Shown one piece after another: positions 8,199 to 16,665 of a stretch of DNA of 64,000 nucleotides. This stretch comes from CAZIVO01 sp964542765. Lineage in GTDB: Bacteria; Planctomycetota; UBA1135; UBA2386. How positions within the stretch are numbered: the first letter of the stretch is position 1; each line of letters starts with the position of its first letter. The notes below the pieces were generated by a model. The model made no database searches. It worked only from the letters and a program-made list of their open reading frames with translations, and had not been told where the DNA came from. Where the stretch lies: the NCBI GenBank assembly GCA_964542765.1, contig CAZIVO010000001.1, positions 1 through 64,000 on the forward strand, read 5' to 3'. Both the position numbers and the translations under genes were made by a program.

Positions 8199-8828
8199 AT
8201 GCCGACGAAGCCTGATGATAAAAGGAAGTCTGCCAACGGGGCTGATGAGGCCAAGGGCAAAGACCTCTTGCCCGAACTCATGGCCCGATCGAACAAGCCT
8301 GTGCCGGCGCCGAATCCGGCACCTGCGCGGGTGAAGAAAATATCGAAGCCGTCTCAGACCCGGTCGTCGGGGTCTTTCCGCGAGAAGTTTTTGTGCGGCA
8401 TGTTGTTGCTCCAGCTCGCCTTGGTCTCGTCGCTGGCCTGGTGGTCCCTGGTTTCGGGATCAAGCTTGCGCCCCGAACCGATGCTTGCTCTGAATGGTTT
8501 CGAAGATGCTGTCAGGGGTCGCTCTCCGGTCTCCAACGAAAATATTTCCAATGCGTCGCAGGACCCTGGAGCACCGAAGCTGGAAGAGCTTCGTGAGCGT
8601 GCGATTGGTCATGCCGCCAAGGGTGAGTTTGCGGCGGCGGCGGATGTGTCGAAGGAGTGCTTGCGGTTCAGCTTGACCATGACCCATGCCGAACTCCGGC
8701 TCGTGTACAAACAGATAGCCTATTATCTGGCCAGGGCTGGCCGACAAACCGAGGCCGAGGCATTTGCGAGCATGGCGGGCCCATCTTCTGATCCCTCGAG
8801 CATCGCCGTCCCGGGAACTCCTCGGTAA
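8199..8828 (+). CDS. Single-pass membrane protein with helical C-terminal region
   Basis: A 209-residue protein of unknown function. Residues 1-63 are charged, proline-rich and low complexity, with no signal peptide. Residues 64-86 form one membrane helix (CGMLLLQLALVSSLAWWSL). Residues 128-195 form two or three amphipathic helices resembling a pair of TPR units (AIGHAAKGEFAAAADVSKE and similar). By the positive-inside rule the basic N-terminus should be cytoplasmic and the helical part extracytoplasmic. It follows the receiver-STAS gene after three bases, so it may be the membrane output or anchor of that signalling cluster; this is inferred from position only. Confidence 0.6.
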   Translation: MPTKPDDKRKSANGADEAKGKDLLPELMARSNKPVPAPNPAPARVKKISKPSQTRSSGSFREKFLCGMLLLQLALVSSLAWWSLVSGSSLRPEPMLALNGFEDAVRGRSPVSNENISNASQDPGAPKLEELRERAIGHAAKGEFAAAADVSKECLRFSLTMTHAELRLVYKQIAYYLARAGRQTEAEAFASMAGPSSDPSSIAVPGTPR

Positions 8829-8911
8829 CGAGGAGCAGGATCTCGAGTTACGGCCTGATCGGCAGGTCAAGATGGAACCAGCGCTCGCGCTTGCGGTAAT
8901 CTTCCCCTGCC

Positions 8912-9928
8912 ATGACTCAGCATCAGCGCAACATCGAGGTGATCGACTCGCACACCGCGGGTGAGCCAACGCGCATGGTCATCGGTGGCGTGGGGCCGAT
9001 CGCCGGCGACACCATGGCTAAAAAGCGTGACTGGTTGCGCACGCATGCTGATGACATTCGCAGCGCCTTGGTTCTCGAGCCGAGAGGTCATCAGGCAATC
9101 GTGCTGGCCTTCATGACGGACGCCGTTTCCGAAGGATCGCATGCCGGGGTGGTGTTTGCGAATGATGCTGGATACCTGGAGATGTGTGGCCATGGGACGA
9201 TCGGTGTGGCGACTTCACTTGTTCGTCTGGGGAAGGTTCCGGTCGAAGAGCCCGTCACGAATGTCATTCTCGACACGCCCCCTGGCCGGGTCGAGGCGGC
9301 AGTGCATGTTGAGGACGGCTGCCCCCGGTCCGTGGTCCTCCGTAACGTCGCGTCTTATGTCCACCAGCTCGATGTTGCCATCTCCGTTCCTGGCCACGGA
9401 AAGGTCCCGATCGATATTGCTTGGGGTGGAAACTGGTTTGCTTTCGTTCATCAAGATGAGCTGGGGGTTCGTGTGGAACCGTCGCGCCTCGCGGAACTTC
9501 TCGATGTCGCCAGGGTTGTCCGTGCGGCGCTCGCCGACCAGGGCATCGTCGGCGTGCATCCGGACACCGGTGAGACGGGCGCGATCGACCACGTCAAAAT
9601 CTTCTCCGAAGAGGCTTCCGAGCAGGCTGTTGCGGCGCGGGCGCTGACACTGTGCCCCGGAGCATCATGGGACAGGTCCCCCTGCGGGACGGGAACCTCG
9701 GCCAAATTGGCCATTCTCCATGCGCGAGGAAAATTGTCGCCGGGCGAGGAATTCTGCTCGCGGAGCATCATCGGCACAGAGTTCAGGGGAACCATCCTGG
9801 CCGAGACCGAGGTTGGCGGGCGTCTGGCTGTTATCCCGCAGATAGAGGGTTCTGCGTGGGTAACCGGTAAGTCGCAGTTTGTGATCGAGGCGGATGATCC
9901 ACTCCGAGGAGGACTGTCTTTCGTGTAG
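8912..9928 (+). CDS. 4-hydroxyproline 2-epimerase (proline racemase family)
   Basis: A 338-residue cytoplasmic enzyme of the proline racemase superfamily. Both catalytic cysteines are present: Cys92 in EMCGHGTIG and Cys258 in DRSPCGTGTSA. Having both indicates an epimerase or racemase; the related trans-3-hydroxyproline dehydratases replace one or both. The DRSPCGTGTSA form and the length fit 4-hydroxyproline epimerase, which interconverts trans-4-hydroxy-L-proline and cis-4-hydroxy-D-proline at the start of hydroxyproline catabolism. The D-hydroxyproline oxidase and later pathway genes are not in the window. The next gene, a peptide-cleaving lipoprotein, starts 10 bases later. Confidence 0.85.
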   Translation: MTQHQRNIEVIDSHTAGEPTRMVIGGVGPIAGDTMAKKRDWLRTHADDIRSALVLEPRGHQAIVLAFMTDAVSEGSHAGVVFANDAGYLEMCGHGTIGVATSLVRLGKVPVEEPVTNVILDTPPGRVEAAVHVEDGCPRSVVLRNVASYVHQLDVAISVPGHGKVPIDIAWGGNWFAFVHQDELGVRVEPSRLAELLDVARVVRAALADQGIVGVHPDTGETGAIDHVKIFSEEASEQAVAARALTLCPGASWDRSPCGTGTSAKLAILHARGKLSPGEEFCSRSIIGTEFRGTILAETEVGGRLAVIPQIEGSAWVTGKSQFVIEADDPLRGGLSFV

Positions 9929-9938
9929 TCTTCAAGCA

Positions 9939-10703
9939 ATGCGGTGGTGGTGGATTCTGTTGCTGGTCGGCGCTTGTGCTGCACCGAAGACCACGGTGAC
10001 CCCGCTGGTTTCGCCCAAGGGTGGCGACCCGCTCTCCCGAATCGCTTCCGATCGGGTTGGGCCTTGGCAGCTGATCGGGCGCTCTGTCGAAGGCCGACCC
10101 ATCGAGGCTAGGGCAGTGGGCGGTGGTCCGCGCAAGGTGCTGTGGGTAGGTGGTATCCATGGCACCGAGCGCGAAGGTAGCGTTGCCACCGAGGAGCTTG
10201 CGCAGGTGTTCCTTGATGCTGGTCTCGCCAAGTCGGTGACGCTGGCGCTGGTGCGCGATCTCAATCCTGACGGCACGACAGCAAGTTCTCGGCGCAATGC
10301 CAGGCAAGTGGATCTGAACCGGAATTTTCCGGCGAAGAACTTCGTGTCGAGCCGGCAGACAGGAAAGAAACCCCTGGACCAGCCCGAGGCTCGAGTGCTG
10401 CACGGACTGATCCTGAAGTTCGCTCCGGATCTCGTGATCGTCGCGCACAGTTCGTCTCGGCCCTATCCCTTCATCAATTACGACGGCCCTGCTCGAAGTC
10501 TGGCACGGCGATTTTCAGTGCTGAGCAAGTATCGCATCGTGCCATCGGCGGGTTTGCACGCCACCCCCGGTTCACTCGGTTCCTGGGTAGGGATCGATCA
10601 GAAGATTCCGATCCTTACCGTCGAGTGGCGCCGGGGTATGGATCACACCAAGGCTTGGAAGCAGACCCAGGCTGCAATTCTGTCAATTGTCGCGAGCGGT
10701 TGA
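9939..10703 (+). CDS. M14-family carboxypeptidase lipoprotein, MpaA-like murein peptide amidase
   Basis: A 254-residue zinc peptidase. The ATG at 9939 yields a short lipoprotein signal (MRWWWILLLVGAC) with Cys13 as lipidation site, so the enzyme should be anchored in the periplasm or outer face. M14 motifs are in order: HxxE zinc ligands in GGIHGTERE, the substrate-binding DLNRNFP, the third zinc ligand in VIVAHSS, and the probable catalytic Glu in TVEWRRG. The arrangement and short length match MpaA-type gamma-D-glutamyl-diaminopimelate amidases that trim cell-wall peptides. Co-directional dipeptide/oligopeptide permease genes follow immediately, which suggests cleavage and uptake of wall or dietary peptides. 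The substrate itself cannot be read from the sequence. Confidence 0.8.
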   Translation: MRWWWILLLVGACAAPKTTVTPLVSPKGGDPLSRIASDRVGPWQLIGRSVEGRPIEARAVGGGPRKVLWVGGIHGTEREGSVATEELAQVFLDAGLAKSVTLALVRDLNPDGTTASSRRNARQVDLNRNFPAKNFVSSRQTGKKPLDQPEARVLHGLILKFAPDLVIVAHSSSRPYPFINYDGPARSLARRFSVLSKYRIVPSAGLHATPGSLGSWVGIDQKIPILTVEWRRGMDHTKAWKQTQAAILSIVASG

Positions 10704-10706
10704 AGC

Positions 10707-11723
10707 ATGGGTTGGTATGTGTTGCGGCGTTTGTTTTGGATGGTGCCGACGCTCCTTGGCATCACCATCATCACCTTCTTGATGATGGATCTGGCGCCAT
10801 CGGATCGAGCGACCATCGATGCGCAGAATCTGGAGGCGTCACGAGCAGGGGATATCCAGGCGCGCAATGAAGCCAGCACACGACTGCGCGTGATTTGGGG
10901 CATGGCCGATCCGGAAACGGGCGAGACCTATCCTGCCTGGCAACGCTACCTGAGCTGGTTGGAGCGTGCTTGTCGGCTGGACTTCGCTGGTGAGGGCGAA
11001 GACCCCGGAGTTTTCCGGCAAAGCATCTCGCGCGCCTTGCCGGCGACCTTGCTTCTCAACACCCTGGCTCTCGTGCTGGCCTTGGCCATCGCGATTCCCC
11101 TCGGTGCGTGGCAAGGTCTGCGCATCGGATCGTTGGCGGATGGGCTCGTATCGGTATTGATGTTCCTCCTCTACGGCCTGCCGGTCTTTCTGCTCGCAAC
11201 CCTGCTGGCCGTGTTTCTTTCCAGCGGTGGCTGGGCAGAGTTCTTCCCTGGCTCGGGCTTGCGCTCGCCGGGCGCGAATTCCTGGGGTCCGCTCGCGCAG
11301 GTGGCAGATATGGTCTGGCACCTGGCCTTGCCGGTTCTGGCCTTGACCGTCGCGCCTGCCGTGATCTTGACCCGCTACGTGCGCGAATCGATGGCTCGTT
11401 CCATGCGCAGCGGCTGGGTGCTCGGGATGCGCGCATGGGGACTCCCTGAACGAAAGATTGCTCGTCGCGCACTGCGGAGCGCGCTCTCGCCAGTGGTGAC
11501 TCTCCTGGGCACGCTCGTTCCTGGATTGATCAGCGGCTCGGTCGTCGTCGAGGCGGTGTTCGGGATCCAGGGCTTGGGGACATTGTTTTTCGATGCGGTC
11601 ATGGTTCGCGAATACCCCATGGTCATGGCCCTGACCCTGCTCGTCTCCGTGGTCACCCTGCTGAGCCTTTTGGGATCGGATATCTTGCATAGAGTCGTGG
11701 ATCCGAGGGTGAGGTTGCGATGA
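10707..11723 (+). CDS. OppB/DppB-type peptide ABC transporter permease
   Basis: A 338-residue inner-membrane permease of the binding-protein-dependent peptide transport family. It has the OppB N-terminal helix (YVLRRLFWMVPTLLGITIITF), about six membrane segments, and the EAA loop near 240-265 (MRAWGLPERKIARRALRSAL), which couples to the ATPase. The C-terminal signature VFGIQGLG is typical. It begins four bases after the peptidase stop and overlaps the OppC gene by four bases, so it is translationally coupled. No ATPase (OppD/OppF) or binding-protein gene is next to the pair. Confidence 0.88.
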   Translation: MGWYVLRRLFWMVPTLLGITIITFLMMDLAPSDRATIDAQNLEASRAGDIQARNEASTRLRVIWGMADPETGETYPAWQRYLSWLERACRLDFAGEGEDPGVFRQSISRALPATLLLNTLALVLALAIAIPLGAWQGLRIGSLADGLVSVLMFLLYGLPVFLLATLLAVFLSSGGWAEFFPGSGLRSPGANSWGPLAQVADMVWHLALPVLALTVAPAVILTRYVRESMARSMRSGWVLGMRAWGLPERKIARRALRSALSPVVTLLGTLVPGLISGSVVVEAVFGIQGLGTLFFDAVMVREYPMVMALTLLVSVVTLLSLLGSDILHRVVDPRVRLR

Positions 11724-12655
11724 GGGTTGCGCGATGGACTCTGTGGATCGTGATCCTTGTAGGAGTATTCGCGCCGATCCTTGCGAATGATCGGCCGATC
11801 ATCGCCAAGGTGAATGGAGAACTTCGCTTTCCTGCGCTGGGAACTTATGTCGGCGATCGCTCGCCAGCGCCGGGTCACCGGAGCTGGCGGGAGTGGTGGG
11901 AGACCTTGCCCGAAGACGGTGGGGGCTTTGCGATCATGCCGCTGATTCCCTATGGACCGATCGAGAATACTGCGAATGCCAACGAGCCGCCGACCTGGGA
12001 GCATCTCTTGGGTACGGATGAGACAGGCCGCGACCTGCTGGCCTTGCTCGTTCACGGTGCGACGACGGCGGTGCTGGTCGGGCTGGGTGTGGCGGTGTTG
12101 GCTGCCCTGTTAGGCATCTCCTTGGGCGCGCTGGCGGGATATTCCGGGGGTCTGGCGGACCTGGTCATCTCGCGCATCATCGAGGTGATGGTTTGCTTTC
12201 CGGCGCTGCTCCTTGTTCTCGCGGTAGCGGCCTTCGCCGGTCACTCGATCACGGGGGTCATCCTCGTTCTGGCGGCGCTTTACTGGGTTGCCTTCGCGAG
12301 GATCGTGCGCGGGGAGTTTTTGTCGTTGCGGGAGCGGGAATTTGTTCTTGCGGCCCGTGGTCTCGGTGTCTCTCGGGCGCAGGTTCTCTTCCGTCACATG
12401 CTGCCCGTGGTGAGAGGGCCGCTGTGGGTCACGGGAGCGTTTCTGATGGTCAATGCAATGGTCGTGGAGGCGACGCTGACCTTCCTTGGACTGGGGGGCG
12501 GCACCGGCTCGTCGTCTTGGGGAGCATTGCTCAAGCAGGGCAAGGAACACGCCCATGAGGGTGCGTGGCACTTGTGGGCATTCCCCGCCCTGGTTCTGGC
12601 CTCGGTGGTGTGTGCGTTGCACGCGCTGGCGGACGATCGGCGCGGCAAGGCTTGA
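11720..12655 (+). CDS. OppC/DppC-type peptide ABC transporter permease
   Basis: A 311-residue partner permease for the gene just upstream, with which it shares an ATGA overlap. It has an N-terminal helix, a long extracytoplasmic insert (about 30-100), then the motif HLLGTDETGRDLLALLVHGA that marks OppC-type proteins, further membrane helices, and the EAA loop at about 210-230 (ARGLGVSRAQVLFRHMLP). Together the two permeases would form the membrane channel of a peptide importer. The following gene is convergent, so the ATPases must be encoded elsewhere, as with shared or scattered Opp systems. Confidence 0.88.
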   Translation: MRVARWTLWIVILVGVFAPILANDRPIIAKVNGELRFPALGTYVGDRSPAPGHRSWREWWETLPEDGGGFAIMPLIPYGPIENTANANEPPTWEHLLGTDETGRDLLALLVHGATTAVLVGLGVAVLAALLGISLGALAGYSGGLADLVISRIIEVMVCFPALLLVLAVAAFAGHSITGVILVLAALYWVAFARIVRGEFLSLREREFVLAARGLGVSRAQVLFRHMLPVVRGPLWVTGAFLMVNAMVVEATLTFLGLGGGTGSSSWGALLKQGKEHAHEGAWHLWAFPALVLASVVCALHALADDRRGKA

Positions 12656-12669
12656 TCTGCTGTGTCGGG

Positions 12670-13293
12670 TTACTTGCCCGCGGAACTCTTGCCCACGAGG
12701 CTCTTGATCACGTCCTTGGTGATGTCTAGCTGAGGCCCGTGATGAAGGAGTTCCCTGCCTATATGTATCTGAAGGCGGGCTTCCAGCCGCGCTGTTTCGG
12801 GAGAGGGGGGCTTGCGGCTGCGCAGCACGAGCGCGAGGCCTCGGCGCTTTGCGAGCTCCGTGATACCGGCGCTGAGTTCGTCGTAGATTTTGACGAGGTT
12901 CTCCATCTCGCTACGAGATAGAGCCTCTTGCTCAAGTTTTTGCCAGGATGCGGTCTCTTGCTTCTTGGTTTGATACTCGACCTGCTTCTTGCGCCACTCC
13001 TTTGAGCCGGGCGTGTAGGCGTTGATTTGCTCCATGAGCCTGGCCTCTTCATCCCGCCGCTCTTTGAGTTGCGTGGTCAGAGCGGATCCTCGAGATTCGA
13101 GCTGTTTGCGGAAGTCGGAGTACCCCTTGTAACTGTTTTTGACGGCATCCATATCGACGATGCCGATGGTGCCGACGAGTTGACTCTGCAGGGGTGCCGT
13201 TGAGGTTTTTGCGTTTGCCGATGGTGGCATGAACATCCCCAATGCAAAGACCGCGGGGAAGCCGAGAGAGAGGGTCAAGCGCTTTGCGTTCAT
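12670..13293 (-). CDS. OmpH/Skp-family periplasmic chaperone-like protein
   Basis: A 207-residue exported protein. The ATG at 13293 gives a signal peptide ending PPSANA. The mature N-terminus reads GTIGIVDMDAVKNSYKG, the small beta unit of Skp, followed by a long charged helical hairpin (about 70-150) and a short final strand region (LALVLRS). Skp trimers hold unfolded outer-membrane proteins in the periplasm. Some planctomycetal relatives have only the fold in common, so the client range is uncertain. The gene is convergent with the permease pair, 14 bases apart, and its 5' side abuts the methyltransferase gene end. Confidence 0.7.
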   Translation of the reverse strand: MNAKRLTLSLGFPAVFALGMFMPPSANAKTSTAPLQSQLVGTIGIVDMDAVKNSYKGYSDFRKQLESRGSALTTQLKERRDEEARLMEQINAYTPGSKEWRKKQVEYQTKKQETASWQKLEQEALSRSEMENLVKIYDELSAGITELAKRRGLALVLRSRKPPSPETARLEARLQIHIGRELLHHGPQLDITKDVIKSLVGKSSAGK

Positions 13294-13364
13294 GAGGTTT
13301 ACCTTAGCAACTTGCAACAGGGATACCGCCCAAACCGGTCGCAAGATTTTCGCCGGGGGCGTGG

Positions 13365-13895
13365 TCACGCGTCCGGGCGATGGGTGGCGCAGATCCTTTG
13401 CCGCACTGCGGGCCGGGGAGATGACTCCTCCCCGTGTTCGTAGGCGATGACCGTGAGCTTCTCCGTGGTTGCTTCGAGGAGCTCGTTTGGGCGTAGCAGG
13501 AAGTCAGGATTCCTGGGTCGGCCGAATCGTTCGTGACCCTCGGCAAAGGTTTCGTAGATCAACACGCCGCCTTCGGCGACCGAGTCGATGATTGAGCGCA
13601 AGAGTGGCCTCCACAGGTAGTTGGTGACGATGACGCCGGCAAAGTGGCGATCGCCCAAGGGCCAGATGTCGCTTTCGAGATCGGCTCGAATCACCTCGAG
13701 GGATGGAATGTTTTCAATATCCGAGAAGCTATCGGGAGCGATGTCTACAGCGGTGACAGAGTGGCCTCGAGCAAGGAGGAATCGCGTGTGCCGCCCGGTT
13801 CCGCAGGCGAGGTCCAGCACCGGGCCTCCTACAGGTATGAGTGGGGCGAAGCGCTCGACCCAGGCGGATGCAACTTGAGTTGTGTGGCCATTCAC
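13365..13895 (-). CDS. Class I SAM-dependent methyltransferase
   Basis: A 176-residue cytoplasmic enzyme with the class I methyltransferase core: motif I VLDLACGTGRHT, the acidic ribose-binding loop AVDIAPD, and motif IV-like VIVTNYLWRPLL, then EGGVLIYETFAEG. The HERFGRPRNPDFLLRPNELLEA stretch resembles TehB/rRNA-type small methyltransferases often annotated as tellurite-resistance-like. The substrate is unknown. It is on the same strand as, and about 60 bases downstream of, the FHA-VWA gene and may be in the same transcript. Confidence 0.75.
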   Translation of the reverse strand: MNGHTTQVASAWVERFAPLIPVGGPVLDLACGTGRHTRFLLARGHSVTAVDIAPDSFSDIENIPSLEVIRADLESDIWPLGDRHFAGVIVTNYLWRPLLRSIIDSVAEGGVLIYETFAEGHERFGRPRNPDFLLRPNELLEATTEKLTVIAYEHGEESSPRPAVRQRICATHRPDA

Positions 13896-13952
13896 GGGGC
13901 ACCTCGGGTCATCGCGTGAGCTGTTCGGAAGGGCCTGAACTTTCGAACTCCA

Positions 13953-15728
13953 TCACCGGAGACGGCGTGACAGGGTTCGCCGGAGTTCGACAGCCTTCCG
14001 GCGTTGCAGGCTTCGCTCGGTTTCGGCATCGATAGGAGGCTCCGAGAGGTTCAGCCACTGCTGGATGATATGGGCGATGGCGTGGCGGCCGGTTGTCGGG
14101 AAGTTCGGCTGTTGCAGGAGGTCAATCAGGTGCTCGCCGATCTCCACCGAGGGTTTTTCGAGCAGTGCGCGGACGAGCTCATCACGAACAGGGAAGCGCT
14201 TGAACTCACGCCCGATTCGTTCGAGGTCTTTTCGGCGCACGAGATCTCGGAACATCGGTCTGATGGTGCCCTTCCGGTCGGCAACGATCCTGTAGACCTC
14301 GTCGATGTTGCGCTTGTATTGCTTGCCGAAAGCGAGGCTCATCATCTGGCGTAAGAGGGTGTCTGATTTATCGAAGGTGATGGTTTCGCCTCGACCTGCC
14401 CGGGAGATTTTTTTGAAGGATGTGTGGGTGTCCTCCGGCACCTTGCCTTCTCCGTAGGGCAGGGTCACGATCGTGTGGACGTAGGAGTTTGACTTCCGAG
14501 CGAACAGCTTCACCTTGCTCTGGATCTTTGATTCGGAACGAGGATGGGGCGGTGCATCGCCGACGAGGATGATGACGCGCCGCGCCTTGCTTTCCCATTT
14601 TTGCTGAAAGGCGACTCCGAGTCCTTCGGACACGGCTTCCGGCCTGTCGCCGCCACCCCCGGCCCGAACGACTTCGATGAAATTTATCGCGCGATAGACG
14701 TCATGGCTCAGGGGTACCGCGCGGGTGGTGTAGTCCTCTCCGGGACCGGTGTCGCGGTAGGTGACAATCCCCATCCGGGCATCGGGGACGAGGGCGTGTA
14801 GAGCATCGACCAGGGATGAAATCTTCTCCTTGGTCACCCGCAGGATGCTGCCCATGGAGCCGGTGCTGTCGAAGACGAAGATGATTTCGAGGCCTGTCCG
14901 CCGGATTCCGCTGACGGTTTTTTTGAACCCTCCCGCGGCCAGCGCCTTGTTGCTCGACTTCAAGATATCGCCCGAGTTCAGGCTGCTGATCTTGTCCAGG
15001 AGGCCGGTCTGGTTGCCGGTGAAGCCCGGGTGGTCGAATTCGAAATCGGCCATGGTTTCCTCGGCGTGATCGGGCTCGTTGAAGTCGTCGAGAGTGATAT
15101 CGTCGAGGAGAACCTCCTCGTCCTCGATCTTTTCTTCTTCGATCTCGACCAGATCCTCCATCACCTCGAAGTCCTCGAGCAGCTCGGCCTCGCTTTCCTG
15201 GCCGATAACAACGGCTGTGCGCTCGGAACCGTCCCCCTTGTTGATTTCGAGGATCTGGTAAAGCAAGAGTAGCAAGACGGCGTGAACGATGGCGGAGATA
15301 AAGAACCAGGGCGCCCGGCGGAGTTCTTCAGCCATCTGTTCCGCGAAGGGCTGGTTGTAAGAGCGTCTTGCAGAGAGTTGGGCGCCTTTGCTGATGGATA
15401 GCTGTGTCAGGTCCTTCTTGGCAGCGATGCGTACGAGCTGAACAGGGATGTCGCCGAGTTTCAGCGTCTGACCTGGGTCGAGGATGCCGCTGTCGATGCG
15501 CCATTCGCCGAGCATCGTCTGATGGTCCGCGGAGAGCTGGCGAACAGAGGTCTTACCGTCATGGACTGTCAGCTCGATATGGCGATCAGCAACCGAACCA
15601 TGATTGATGCAAAGGTCGCTGGAGGCGCTGCTGCCGATGACGTAGGGCTTCCCCTCCTCGAGGTGGAGGAGATGTTCGCCGAGCTTGAGGGCGAGCGCAT
15701 CAGCCTTGCCGGCACTGAGATCACTCAC
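13953..15728 (-). CDS. FHA domain, membrane helix and VWA domain protein
   Basis: A 591-residue protein. Residues of about 15-105 form an FHA-like beta-sandwich (YVIGSSASSDLCINHGSVADRHIEL), normally a phosphothreonine reader. One membrane helix follows at about 145-165 (WFFISAIVHAVLLLLLYQ). Residues 180-235 are very acidic (EEEKIEDEEVLLDDITLDD). Residues of about 285-470 form a VWA domain with MIDAS DSTGSMGS and a late LVGDAPPHP loop. The C-terminus is basic and helical. The plan suggests a cytoplasmic FHA sensor joined across the membrane to an extracytoplasmic VWA. Its start codon overlaps the dapA stop (ATGA), so it is translated from the dapA transcript. No metabolic link between the two is evident. 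Confidence 0.75.
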   Translation of the reverse strand: MSDLSAGKADALALKLGEHLLHLEEGKPYVIGSSASSDLCINHGSVADRHIELTVHDGKTSVRQLSADHQTMLGEWRIDSGILDPGQTLKLGDIPVQLVRIAAKKDLTQLSISKGAQLSARRSYNQPFAEQMAEELRRAPWFFISAIVHAVLLLLLYQILEINKGDGSERTAVVIGQESEAELLEDFEVMEDLVEIEEEKIEDEEVLLDDITLDDFNEPDHAEETMADFEFDHPGFTGNQTGLLDKISSLNSGDILKSSNKALAAGGFKKTVSGIRRTGLEIIFVFDSTGSMGSILRVTKEKISSLVDALHALVPDARMGIVTYRDTGPGEDYTTRAVPLSHDVYRAINFIEVVRAGGGGDRPEAVSEGLGVAFQQKWESKARRVIILVGDAPPHPRSESKIQSKVKLFARKSNSYVHTIVTLPYGEGKVPEDTHTSFKKISRAGRGETITFDKSDTLLRQMMSLAFGKQYKRNIDEVYRIVADRKGTIRPMFRDLVRRKDLERIGREFKRFPVRDELVRALLEKPSVEIGEHLIDLLQQPNFPTTGRHAIAHIIQQWLNLSEPPIDAETERSLQRRKAVELRRTLSRRLR

Positions 15729-16603
15729 GCAGTGAGGTCTCCTTGAAACGGGATCATGGCGTTCTCGATCTCAGCCCTCTTTTCTTCGCTGGTCCGGCAC
15801 AGCGGCAGCCGGAGTTCGGGCTCTATCCAGCCTGCGAGGGCCATGGCTTCTTTTATCGGCACCGGATTGGTGTCGATAAAGAGTGCCTTCATGAGGGGGT
15901 ACAGCCGGTCGTGTTCGGCTCGAGCAGCCTCGATGTCTCCCGACAAGGCTGCTTCGACGAGCCGGGTCATGTGCCCGGGTAAGAGGTTGCTGATCACGGA
16001 AATGACGCCGGAGCCTCCCAGAGCGAGGGCGGGCAGGGTCAGGGCGTCATCGCCGCTGAGGATCGCGAGGTCGGTACAGGTTCGGATCCGGGTCACGTTT
16101 TCGAGATTCCCGGTGGCCTCCTTGATGGCCTGGATGTTGGGGTGTTCCGCGAGCCGGGCAATGGTATCGATCTCGAGTTCGACACTTGTTCGTCCGGGAA
16201 TGTTGTAGAGAACGACGGGCAGGCTGGTCGCATTGGCAATTTCCGTGAAATGGCGGTAGAGCCCGTCCTGGCTCGGCTTGTTGTAGTAAGGGTTGACGCT
16301 CAGCAAGGCGTTGGCGCCCGCCGCTTCGGCCGCCTTGCCCAGCCGGACGGCTTCTTGCGTGGAATTACTGCCGGTTCCGGCGATCACGGGCAAGCGGCCG
16401 TCGGCGGCTTCGGCGGCGCGAGCATTGACAGCATCATGCTCGTCATGGCTGAGAGTTGGCGATTCTCCGGTGGTTCCACAGGGCACGAGTCCGGAGACGC
16501 CCCCGGCGATGGCGCGGTTGATGATTCCCGTCAGTGCGTCATGATCAATCTGGCCGTTGCGAAAAGGGGTGACGAGCGCGACGATGTTTCCAGTGAATTG
16601 CAT
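15725..16603 (-). CDS. dapA: 4-hydroxy-tetrahydrodipicolinate synthase
   Basis: A 292-residue class I aldolase that condenses pyruvate with aspartate semialdehyde, the first committed step of lysine and diaminopimelate synthesis in the cytoplasm. The Schiff-base lysine lies in AIKEATGN, the catalytic Tyr in LYNIPGRT, and the threonine pair in CGTTGESPTL. Length is standard. ATG 16603 was chosen because MQFTGNIVALVTPF is the normal family N-terminus; an upstream in-frame start would add 11 unlikely residues. The gene is divergent from rsmD and overlaps the FHA-VWA gene by four bases. Confidence 0.92.
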   Translation of the reverse strand: MQFTGNIVALVTPFRNGQIDHDALTGIINRAIAGGVSGLVPCGTTGESPTLSHDEHDAVNARAAEAADGRLPVIAGTGSNSTQEAVRLGKAAEAAGANALLSVNPYYNKPSQDGLYRHFTEIANATSLPVVLYNIPGRTSVELEIDTIARLAEHPNIQAIKEATGNLENVTRIRTCTDLAILSGDDALTLPALALGGSGVISVISNLLPGHMTRLVEAALSGDIEAARAEHDRLYPLMKALFIDTNPVPIKEAMALAGWIEPELRLPLCRTSEEKRAEIENAMIPFQGDLTA

Positions 16604-16665
16604 TGGGGGTCCTGCTCCGATTTCAGGCTCCCCCACAGTCTAGTGGTTTGTTGTTAGGGCGGTCT

